Both the position numbers and the translations under genes were made by a program. From Aspergillus flavus (Eukaryota; Ascomycota; Eurotiomycetes; Eurotiales; Aspergillaceae), in contig NC_092408.1 of assembly GCF_009017415.1 (NCBI RefSeq), forward strand, positions 4,485,650 through 4,549,649: DNA of 64,000 nt, given 5' to 3'. Under the pieces are notes generated by a model. It saw nothing but the letters and a program-made list of their open reading frames with translations, searched no databases and was not told the DNA's origin. This document shows, piece by piece, positions 34,844 through 46,700 of the stretch; the first letter of the stretch is position 1; every line of letters begins with the position of its first letter.

Positions 34844-36478
34844 ATGACGGGAACACTCACCGGAACACTCTCAATACGGGAGAAACGACCTCCATCGAAT
34901 GAGGAAAAGGCTCATTCTCCAACCCCGGCTGCGAGCATGGAAGAAGATGTCTATCCAAGATGGCGGCCGCCGTTGGTGGTGGTTGGGGGATTCCTCACGT
35001 ACTTTTGCACCTATGGTCTGCTGTCTTCCTCCTCCGCGAAGAAATGAATGGACACTTACGGTGTGCCGACCGGACAGGTTTCATGAATGCATGGGGAACA
35101 TTTCAATTCTATTACCATGAGGTACTCCTGGCAGGCATGTCAAACAGTACACTTGCTTGGATTGGCGCCCTACAGGTCGGGATGCCCCCTCTTGCTTGCA
35201 GAGAACGAACAGTGGTCATTGATACTCAGATCTAGCTCTTCATTCTGTTGATCAGCGGGCTGGTAGTTGGGCCCCTGTACGATGCCTGGGGTGCCACGCG
35301 TATTTTTGTCCCTGGCGCTGTCCTATATGTTTTGGCTATCATGTTCGCCAGCGTATCGTCCCAGTATTACCAGCTAATTCTGACACAAGGGATACTCTTG
35401 GGTATCGGAACAGCCATGTTGTACGTACATCCCCTTTGCACCGGTCCGTTGTATCGTGTTCTAATCGGTGCCAGATTTTTTCCCACCATCACCGCCGTCT
35501 CTCAGTGGTATGGCCACTCGCGTGGACTTGCTTTGGGGATCGTCGTGTCGGGGTCCTCCCTGGGCGGCATTTGCTGGCCCCTGATGCTTGAGCGACTGAT
35601 CAGGCAGATTGGATTTCCATGGACCATGCGGACGGCTGGTTTTCTTTGTCTCGCTTTGCTTGCGCCCAGTGTCTTCCTGGTTGTTTCCCGGCCCCGAATC
35701 GTGAGGGAAGGGATGGATGACCAGGACCGTTGTCCTCCGAACGTGATGCACAATCTTTTTAAAGATCTACTGTACATCGCGTTTGTCATTGGCATGTTCT
35801 TAGTTCAGTGGGGCATGTTCATCCCATTCTTCTTTCTACCCACGTATGGCAGCTCGAACGGAATGAATACGGATGAGGCGAATAACCTTGTCTCTTACCT
35901 GAACGCCGGTTCTTTCGTGGGACGCATCGCTTCTGGTTACGTAGCTGATGTTTGTGGACGGTATGTATGCCTCAATAGAACGAGTATCCTGGATACTTTT
36001 TAGGGCGTTGGCTTACTGGGATTCATCCCTGCATTTACTGTATAGGCTTAACGTCACCTTCGGCTGTTCCGCCGTCTGCGCCGTGCTGGTCTTCTGTCTG
36101 CATGCGATCACTGAGAAGGGCTCGATAATTGCATTTTCAGTGCTTTATGGAGTCTTTTCTGGTGGACTTATCTCCCTTCAGGCCGCCTGCGTGTCACAGA
36201 TCACGGCCGACACGCGAATCCTTGGTCTCCGGATCGGTGCTATGATGGCTGCTTGCTCATTTGCGTACGTGGTCTGGGACCCATAAGTACTCATTAAGCT
36301 GGGCTGACAAAGCTTCTGTAGTGGGCTGACTGGAAGCCCTATCGCGGGCGCTCTTATCTCGCACGATCATGGAGCTTACGGGGATATGATCAATTTTAGC
36401 GGAATCGTCCTTTCAGCAGGTGCCATTGTTCTGGCCGGGGCGCGTGCTATGGGTGCCCCAGGGGTAAAAGTGTTCTGA
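34844..36478 (+). CDS. MFS transporter (monocarboxylate-transporter-like)
   Basis: 438 residues from six exons: 34844-35015, 35078-35175, 35236-35420, 35475-35960, 36046-36264 and 36322-36478; introns of 54-85 bp keep one frame throughout. A cytosolic N-terminus of about 45 residues is followed by roughly twelve hydrophobic segments. MCT/MCH-type marks: RPPLVVVGGFLTYFCTYG at the first segment, GLVVGPLYDAWGATR after segment 2 (motif-A position), SQWYGHSRGLALGI, and NAGSFVGRIASGYVADVCGR. It is probably a plasma-membrane or vesicle exporter of the cluster product or an intermediate. The first intron has a weak donor (GTCTGC) but is required to join GFMNAWGTFQ. Confidence 0.88.
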
Positions 36479-37777
36479 GGATGGTGAATGGTTTACTGCT
36501 TTCAGTTTCTACGATGTTTCGTGTGGACTACTCGGTTTTGGTGTATGGGGTCATGTTAGCTTGTAGTGAATTTGTCCGCACACCAGGTGTGGATGCTGGA
36601 CTAAAGGTTAGGTGCGCGTATTATGTGTTTTTTATTTTTTCATAACTCCGAAGTGGTGGTCTGTCCCTTTGGTACGATGTGGGTTGAACTAGGTTAGAGA
36701 TAGTGAAGCCGGTCAATGTCAATGAAAGTTTGGTTAGAAATACGCCCACAACAAGTCACTGTTCCATCTAACAGTCAGTCATGCATGTTCTTACGAAGGA
36801 GCCAATGACTGATGAATTGCACTGCCTAAGGGAATGGATAACTCTTCCCTAGGGCACTCGTCCCCCCAACGACGAGAGGCGCACTCCTCACACTGGACCG
36901 CTAAAACCAAAAGAACAAAATACATCATCACCATGGAACTCATACCACCCAATGAATAGTGCGTCATACACTGACTAGTCCGCGGAAGCGAGGTGTGGGG
37001 CTTACCCTCATGCTGAAACATCGTGCGTAGAAAGTAAGGGATTGGGGTACTTGACTCCACGGTGACCCACTGACATCCATCTCGAGTGGACCGTGGTCTG
37101 AGCAGTGCCGTGAGAATCGGTTCATCCCAAGCGTTCATAACATCCATCATGTGTTTCAATGTAGTCTCTGTTCCTGCCCCAAGCGTTCTCCGCGGGAGTT
37201 TTGTTGTAGCATAGGCTAGCCCATGAATATCGTCACTTTCACGAAGCCTGACCACTGCGACGGATTCTCGGACATGATCCACTCGAGTGCTGGGGTTAAA
37301 CCGTTTGAAAATTCTAGTTGGGAAGGTTGCAAGCCGACACAACGAACTTGCTTTGCACCTCTACCCAAACCACCGCGGATGTTGCCATGTGAGCAAGGAA
37401 CGTTGCTGACAGGATGAGATATCGAGATGTTTTGCCCATGCAATGAGACGTTGCCCTCTGGGATTGGCAATAGAAACTATTCGCCGACTTCCACGGACCA
37501 CGGAGAATCCAAGAACGACCTAATTAGAAACAGGCATCGGAAACCAAGCTCAACCACGCAGTCAAACACGGGCGCCGAAGATAAATTCTTATATCTGACC
37601 GAAATCGTAGGATGTCGTTCATATTTTCAAGCAGCACAGCCTCACTACAGTGACCGCACACCTAGAGACCGGTATATACCCCCTAACCGTCCTTGACTAA
37701 CTTCAAAAGCTAGATCACACTACGATCAAGTCAACATCACTCAGTCTTATTTGCCGCACCTTTCACCACGTACTACA
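36479..37777. promoter_or_regulatory. Upstream region of the PKS-NRPS gene
   Basis: About 1.3 kb. It holds CCGCGG at 36980-36985, 37190-37195 and 37373-37378, and a TATATA box at 37673-37678 about 100 bp before the start codon. A 183-codon frame at 36791-37342 (-) contains a segment loosely like a carboxylesterase end, but splice options do not give a continuous gene; it may be a gene relic or chance. Confidence 0.5.
37673..37678 (+). promoter_or_regulatory. TATA box of the PKS-NRPS gene
   Basis: TATATA in GGTATATACC, 100 bp before the ATG at 37778. Confidence 0.5.
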
Positions 37778-40700
37778 ATGTCTGCTTCAATCACTTCGAG
37801 TAGTTTACAGTCCTCAGGGACGAACTCACCGAAGAGTGCGTCTCCTCCACGTACATCTTCCTGGCCTAGTCCTGCTTCGTCTATAAAGGGACCTGATCCA
37901 GCCGTCATGGTTGGGTACAGCTGCCGTGTTGCTGGAGCGGACCGCCCAAGTAAGCTGTGGGACAATATAAATGCGCAAGTCGATATGCGCAAGGAGATCC
38001 CCGCCGATCGATTCAACATCAATAACTTCTACCATCCGGATGGCACCCACAAGGGCACTGTAAGGATCACGCCATGACATCAGCCACTCTCATGTGTACC
38101 CCTCTCCTATTGCGCATGACACTGACCCTTGTCCACAGACCAATTGCAAGTATGGGTATTTCCTCGACCAGGACATCGGAATGTTTGACCGTAGCTTTTT
38201 TCGCATCTCGCCCAAGGAGGCCGAGGCAATGGACCCACAGCAAAGACTGCTGCTCGAAGTCGTCTATGAAGCGCTGGAGAATGCCAGAATCCCACTGGAG
38301 GATATCTGGGGCACCCGTACCTCAGTCTTCTGCGGCTCATTCAGCAATGACTACAATGCCATGACCACGAAGGACCTGGAATACTATCCAAAGTACGCCG
38401 TGACTGGGACTGGGAATGCAATACTCGCCAACCGCATCTCCTACCTCTTTAACCTCCAGGGACCGAGCGTCACCATCGACACGGCGTGCTCCTCCTCTCT
38501 GGTTTCGTTCCACCTCGGTGCGGAGACTATACGCGATGGCGAGAGTGATGTATCCATCATCGTTGGGTCTGCACTGCACTTCGACCCAAACATCTTTATC
38601 ATGATGACTGACCTTGGCATGTTGTCACCAGAGGGACGGTGTCGTGCCTTTGATGCCCGTGGTCAAGGATATGTTCGTGGCGAAGGTATCTGCGCCGTCG
38701 TTCTCAAGCGTCAAAGCCAGGCAGAGCTGAATGGTGATCGCATCCATGCCGTGGTGCGTGCGTCGTCTGTCAACCATGATGGCACTAAATCTGGTATTAC
38801 ACTTCCTTCGAGCACTAGCCAGGAGGCTCTGATCCGAGCCACGTACGCGAAAGCCGGCCTCGACCCAGCGCATACACCCTATGTTGAAGCTCATGGCACT
38901 GGCACTGCTCGTGGTGACCCAGCCGAAATGAGAGCCCTGCAAGCTGTCTTTAGCCCCGCGCATCGCAAAGATTCACTGTTGGTAGGCTCTGTGAAAACAA
39001 ATATCGGACACACCGAGGGAGCGTCAGGCCTTGCGGGTGTCATCAAATCAGCCATGGCGTTGGAACGCGGAATCATACCCCCCAATATGCTCTTCAAATA
39101 TCCAAACCCCGAGATAAAATTCGAGGAGTGGAAGGTGCAGGTGCCCACGGAAGCTACCGAATTTCCAAGCTGCCCCGATGGTACACGGCGTGCTAGTATT
39201 AACTCCTTTGGCTATGGCGGAGCGAATGCTCACGTTATTCTGGAAGCATATCAACCCATGCCGCTACTGACACCTCCCCCGGTTCTCCCAGATACCTTTC
39301 TCTCGGCCGTCAAGAACCGCCCATTTTTGATCCCTCTCACTTCACATACGGAGAAGGCAGGCAGCATCTGGGCCGACAAACTGGGCAGCTACGTGAAGGA
39401 GCAACCGGGTAATGTAGCGGACCTGGCATGTAGCCTCTCTTCGCGCCGCTCGATCCACGCGTACCGCTCCTTTGTTGTAGGCAAGTCTCGCGCAGCAATC
39501 GCTGAGCAGCTTGAATGCCCGGCACCATGGGCAAAGGCTGCCGAGACACCTCGCCCGAGATTAGGATTCGTCTTTACTGGACAGGGTGCGCAGTGGTTTG
39601 CGATGGGACGCCAGCTGATTCAACACTCGCCCTTGTTCCGGCAGACATTGCAGCGCTGTGACAGAACACTGCACGCTTTGCCAGATGGGCCAGAATGGTC
39701 TATCATCGAAGAACTTTCTCGCACTGAGGAGCATTCGCGATTGACCGAGACCCGTCTCTCGCAGCCCATCTGCACGGCGCTCCAATTGGCTATCGTTGAC
39801 CTCCTACGCAGTTGGGGGATTGAGCCGACCTCTGCTGTTGGTCACTCGTCGGGTGAAATTGGTAGTGCATACGCAACGGGTATCTTGTCATTTGACAACG
39901 CACTGTATGCCGCCTACTACCGAGGTTTGCATATGTCCAGTGGAGGAAGAGGATGCGCAAGTACTGATGGCGCCATGTTGGCTGTGGGGCGTGGGCCAAC
40001 AGAATTGAACAAGGAGCTGAAGGCGTATGAAGGCCAGATCAGCCTTGCAGCGGTCAACAGCCCGTCTAGTGTCACCCTTTCGGGAGATGCGTTGGCCATC
40101 GACGCGCTACAGAGTCAGCTAGAAGAGCAGAGGGTGTTCACGCGGCGGCTTCAGGTGGCCCAGGCTTTCCATTCCCACCATATGTATCCTCTAGCACCTG
40201 CTTATACTGAAGCGCTTAAGAACTGTTCAGGCTTCAGCGCTAGTGACTCAAAGGCACGGATGTTCTCCAGTGTCACCGGGCGCCTCGCAGATCCTAGCCG
40301 GATGGGCCCTGAGTACTGGGCTGCGAACATGACCGGCTGTGTTCGATTCTGGGATGCTCTAGTGGGGATTCTGATGAATGAAGAAGAGGAGCAAAATGTG
40401 GATATCTTGGTGGAGATCGGTCCGCATCCAGCATTGCGCGGTCCTTCTCGACAGATCATGAAATCTCTTGGTATGGACCTACCTTACCTGGGATCGTTGG
40501 CACGTCAGACGGCGGACTTTGACGCCCTTTTGACGTTGGCCGGACAGCTCTTCCAGCACGGATACCCAGTAAATCTGGATGCGGTCAACAGCGACCAATT
40601 CCTTGTTGAGCCAGATATCCCCTGCCAGGCACCAAACGGCAAATTCCTTGAGGATATTCCCACATATGCTTGGGACCACGAGCGTTACTGGGCGGAAACC

Positions 40701-43700
40701 CGGCTGATCCGTGAGCACCGGCTGCGGCCTCACCGACATACCTTGCTAGGCGCTAAGCTGCCGGGCTGTGTGGAGCAGCGGCCTATTTGGCGCAATTACC
40801 TTCGCATTAAGGATATTGCTTGGCTGGCAGACCATGTCATAGATGGGAAGATTCTCTTTCCCGCGGCTGGTTATATCAGTATGGCGATTGAAGCCATGTG
40901 CAATGTGGGTGACATCGGTGCTACCCCTGACAGTAGTATCCTGCTCCGTAACATAACTATTAGCTCCCCCCTGGTTTTGGACAACAGTGATATGGGAACG
41001 GAGGTTCTTGTAGAGCTGCATGCTCCTATGACCTCTGCAAAATCCCGCTCTGGGACGTGGTACGAATTCACAATCTTCTCGTATCAGGCCCGCCAAGGAT
41101 GCGTTGAGCACTGCACTGGCCAGGTCTGCTTTGGCGACGAGCCACAGGAATCGAAAGCCTACGATAGTGTTCAGCAGCTCCTAAGCAAGAGCACTAGCAG
41201 CACTCCAGCTAGTACATACTACCGGCATCTGACGGAGTTTGGATTGGCGTACGGCATTCCATTTCAGCTTCTTTCCGGTCTTATTGAATCGGGACCCGGC
41301 TTTGCAGTCGGAACACTGACATTTGAGCCGTTAAAATATGCCACTCAAGCGGCAGATGTCACCGTAGCACATCCTACCTTGCTTGACGCCTCCTTTCACA
41401 CGATCTTCCCGGCTTTGGAAGCAACATTGCAACGGCCACTCGATGAAGCATCGGTGCCTACATTCGTGCAATCTGTTCGAGTTCATCCAGCGATGTTTGT
41501 GGTCAAGGATTCAACAGACACTCAACGGGTAACCACTCGTACCTACACCACACCCACAGGTCCCCGCACCGCCACGAATGACCTTCTTATCACTTCTGAT
41601 AAGGGAGAGGAATTATTGACCTTTAAGGGACTACAAGTGACGTCCCTAGGAAGATCGAGTGCAACTGAGAGCAACCGCTCGGTGTTCTTCCGAACACGAT
41701 GGCAGCCGGCCTTTGACAGCCTACCAGCCAGCTCGCCAGCCCTACGCCAGGGGGATATCGCCAAGTTAATGGATATATATACCCACCAGCACCCCGATGC
41801 CAAGATATTACACATCACCGATAGTCTGGACCGCACACATGAAGTACTCCGTTACATCGGAGGTGGAGCCAACCAACGACGGGCGTTTGACACCATCACA
41901 CCGGTGGGTCCAGATGTTTTGTCAGTAGACGACATTGAAACCTTAGAAAGTGAACGGTCGGGAAGGGTGATGCTCGGAGAGGTGGAGCCAGGCAAATATG
42001 ACCTAGTTATTGTTTGCCAGTCAGGACGGGATCCCAGCCATTGGGTGAAAGAGCATGGCTATATCATTGCCGATGGCTGCCAGATCGACGAGGCAGGGCT
42101 CAATCTTGTCGTGCAGGGTAACGGGGTTGGGGTTTGGAAGAAGCAGCAGACTAATCCCGTTTCCCGACCAGGAGACGACTCAGTACTTCTTGTGATGCCT
42201 GAGAGACCGTCTAGCAGGACGCTGCAAATTGCCGCCCATATTGAAGGAGCTTTTAAGAGTCACTCAACACAGCGCCTCACTCTACGGGATCTGGCATGCC
42301 AGGCAACCATACCAGCACAGGATATCGTTGTTCTGACCAGTTTAGACGAGACTGTCCTCGACCCTGCTGCGCAGGATCCTGCTCAGTTTGAGGCAATCAG
42401 GACCCTTCTCATCCAGACCGAGTTGAACATTGTTTGGCTCCTCGAAGGCGCGACGCAGGGACCGTCAAAGCCTCTAAACGGCATGCTTATTGGACTGACC
42501 CGAGTGGCAAAGTCCGAGAATCCGGACACCCGTATCGTCTCATTCGATATAGCACCGGGGCAAGCCGCCAGCACGATTGCTGCAGGCGTCACTCACGCTT
42601 TAGCCTCAGAATGCGGGGAAGACGAGTTCTCGCTGCGGGATGGTGTCCTCTATATTCCTCGGATTGAAAACGACGACAGCTTAAACTGCAAATTGAGTAA
42701 TGGTGCCGGCTCGGGCCCGAAGATGGAGACCATCACCAGCGAAAGGCCCATTCGCCTCACCATTGGCCAGGTTGGATTGATTGACAGCCTCGTATGGGAG
42801 GATGATCCTGAAGTTCTTGACGGCGAGCTGGCGCCTGGTGATCTGGAAATCGAGGTCTGGGCATCAGCTCTTAACTTTCGCGATGTTGCGGCAACAATGG
42901 GTATTATTGACGATTATAGGCTGGGCGATGAGTGCTCCGGTGTGGTCCTACGGACTGGAAAGGATGTGAGCCCCTCAGACTTCAAGCCAGGGGATCGTGT
43001 GGTTGCCCTGAGACCCGGGCTGGGGGCGCATTGCTCTGTTGTCCGCCATCCTGCCTACCACTGTTCTCGGCTGGGTGAGATGCCCTTCGATCAGGCGGTC
43101 TCTCCTTGTTTAATCCTGTTGACAGCCTACTATTCTCTAATCGACGTTGCTCGTCTGAAGAAAGGGGAGTCTGTCCTGATCCATGGTGCCGCTGGTGGCG
43201 TCGGTCAGATGGCTGTCCAAGTCGCCCAGCTGTATGGCGCGAAGGTCATTGCCACGGTAGGATCCCAGGTGAAACGAGACCTACTGCGCAATCGATATGG
43301 TATCCCGGATGAACAAATCCTTTCTTCACGTGATGACAGCTTTGTTGGAGGGATTATGCGCTTGACGGAGGGCAGAGGTGTGGATGTGGTTCTCAACAGT
43401 TTGTCTGGAAAGCTCCTCCACGCATCCTGGAACATCGTCGCACCGTTCGGTCGATTTATCGAGATAGGGAAACGTGACATTCATGAGAACTCCGCTCTCG
43501 AGATGGAGCCATTCCGTCGTAATGTGCTATTTGCGTCGGTCGATCTAGTCACCGTTTTTGCGAAGAACCCGGCCCTGGGAGCTCGACTCTCCCAGGAGTG
43601 CTTTCAACTGGTCCACAACGGTAAAATCCAGCTCCCAGAGACCATCCTTACCCTGCCCTGGTCCAAGACTATTGATGGATTCCGGATGCTCCAGATGGGC

Positions 43701-46700
43701 AAGCACATCGGGAAAATTGTGTTCGAGCGACGTGAAGGTGACTTGGTTCCGGTGAAACCGTCGTCCCTTAGGAACAAAAATCGCTTTCATTCAGACAAGA
43801 CATACCTACTGGTCGGTGGCCTTGGAGGCCTTGGGCGGGCCTTGGCAGAGTGGCTCTATACAAAGGGGGCGAGAAGCCTGGCGTTCCTCTCCAGATCCGG
43901 AGCTGCTCGTGGCGAGGCTCAGGCTACAGTACAGTGGTTACAATCCCATGGTGTTGAGGTTACCGTGTTCCGCGGTGATGTGACAAACTACGGCGACGTA
44001 GAGACATGTATCCAGGGAATATCCAATCTCGGGGGCATCTTCCAAGCCGCCATGGTTCTTCAGGATGCACCACTGGAACGTATGACCTTGGATCAATGGC
44101 AACAATGCACGAGGCCGAAAGTGGTCGGAACCCACAATCTCCACCTCGCAACAGATGGGAAGGACCTGGACTTCTTCGTCTGCTTCTCGTCTGCTTCGGC
44201 TTGCTATGGAGCCAAGGGGCAGAGTAACTACTCTGCAGCAAACATGTATCTCGACACGTTGATGCGCCATCGTCGAGAATTGGGGCTTCCTGGTTCAACC
44301 ATGAATTGTGGGCGCATCTCTGGTGTTGGTGTAGTGGCAGAGGATGCGGCACTGGAGAGATTTATGGACCAACAAGGGTACGATCCAATCAACAAGCATG
44401 AGCTATTGTCTCAGATAGAAGAAGCTGTTTTTTCCGATCAAAGAACGATTACTTCGGATCGCGGCATCGACACGTTTCAGACCATCACTGGTATCTCCCT
44501 GAAACAAAAGGACAGATACTGGATCGGCAAGCCTCTGTTTCAGAATTTGTACAGAAACCATGACCAGAGTGATGACGGCACTGCTGAGCCTGGGGAGGTC
44601 AATCTTCCTAGCCTCCTTCGGCAGCTGCCAGATGACGAAAAACGAGCAGAAGCCCTGCTTGAGCGGTTCGTCGGAAGACTTGTTACTGTGTTAGGTCTGT
44701 CGGCCGAAAACATCGACGCCAGCAATCCTCTGTCTCTCTATGGCCTGGATTCTTTGGTGGGCGTCGAACTACGAAACTGGTTCAATAAATCTGTTGGAGT
44801 TGATATCGCACTATTCGATGTCCTTGGAGCCAGTTCCATCAAGGCTCTGATTGAGCAGGCTGTTGCCCTATTCAGCATCCAGGCTGCAGCCACGCAGTCA
44901 AATGCGAGTGCAGATCCAACAGCCAACATAACTGGTGGCAGCTCTGGCCTTTCCAATGCCACTAGCACCCAATCCAAAGCCGGTTCATCTCCAGTTGCTG
45001 CTATTCCCAAGGTAGACCCGTCGGTACCTCTACCGCTCTCGGCCTATCAGAAACGCTTGTGGTTTACCCACTGCTTTGCTGCGGACAAGTCTGTGCTCAA
45101 CCTAGCTGTTCTGGTAGACATCACCGGTCAACCAGACGAGCACTGCATGCAGCAGGCTTTGCATGAGACGAAACTCCGACACCCTATCTTGCGAACACGC
45201 TATTATGAAGGAGATGAACATGCGGAGCAGTGTATGGTCGAAATTTCTGATACAAGAATCGCTTTCCAAGACCTGTCTCAAGCAGCAAGCCCACGGGATG
45301 CTTTGAGCACCCTTATCACTAATCTGCAGAGGAAAGAGCTCGATATCGAGGCTGGTGAAGTCATAGACGTCACAGTAGCAAAGCTAGCAGCCAATGAGTT
45401 TGTGATGATCAACATCATGCATCACATTGCAACTGATCACGCATGCACACGCCCAATGTTCGCACAGTTTGCAACGTTGTATAATGCAATCCGAGAGGAG
45501 AGAGACCTTAGCACGGTTCCACTTCCCACGGTCACATATGCCGACTTCACTAGTTGGCACCATGACCACCTCACATCAGCATCGATGTCCCCCCATATCC
45601 AGTATTGGAAGGAGACCCTCGCCGACATGCCCAAGTGCTCGAAGCTATTACCTTTTGCCAAAGCCGATCGGATGCAGGATGACCAGTATGCCAGAGCGAA
45701 CCACACCGGCTCGATAGATTCCAAGTTGCTCAAGCGCATGAAGCGGATCTGCGCCCAGTCCGGTACCAGTGCGTTTCACTTCCTACTCAGCGCCTTCAGG
45801 GCATTTCTCTATCGATATACCGAGGAGACAGATCTCACCATTGTGATTTTCGACGGCAATCGCCCCCATGCGGAGGTCAGCGACACCCAGGGTTTCTTCG
45901 TCAACAACATCCCCATCCGGTGTCGCGGATCGCTGGACGGCGATTTCGAAACCCTTCTCAAGGCTACGGCGTCCTGTACTTTGGAAGCAATGACGCACAA
46001 TGCAGTACCGTTCGATGTCATTGTCACCGAAACGAACGCAGCGAGAAGCACCAACCATTTCCCAATTGGGCAAGTGTCAGTTAACTACCGCATGCCAGAA
46101 GAAGCTGGGCCATTCCGCACGCAGGACTTCGTGATGCGGCCGAATGGACTACGCAATATCCCGACCCCGTTCGATCTCCAACTAGACGCGCAAGAAGGAA
46201 CTGATAAGCAGCTGGAGCTATCCCTGGAGTTCTCCACCACCCTATACGCTGTGGATGATGTCGCTCGATTCTTCGACAATTTCCTAACCTTCATTACAAG
46301 CCTCATTCGGGATTATCGGCAACCCATTGAAGAGGTTCCACTCTGCGGTCCATTGGAAAGGCAACGATTGGAATCTGAGTTTTGGAATATCGGTCTTCAC
46401 CAGGATTCTCGGAGAGATGTCAGTATTTCTTCCCGAATTCTTGAGAGGGCACAGGCTCACCCCGACGGCATTGCTATTAGAACATCTGAAGGCGATGTCG
46501 TCACCTATGGAGAACTGGCCACGCGTGCCCGTCGTGTTGCATTCTCTCTCCAAGCTGCTGGAGTATCTCCTGGTCAATTTATTGGAGTTCTAACACACCC
46601 TGGGATTGATACAGTGACGGCAATGCTCGGGATTCTGTTCAACCGCTGCGGTTATATTCCCATGGACCCGACAATGCCGCTAGATAGGCTTGCGTTTATC

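Noticed and set aside
36791..37470. Minus-strand frames with fragments loosely like a type-B carboxylesterase
   Set aside because: No combination of GT-AG junctions gave one continuous frame; kept only as a note in the PKS-NRPS upstream region.
43106..44352. Several frames of 60-130 codons on both strands inside the PKS-NRPS
   Set aside because: Shadows of the real coding frame.
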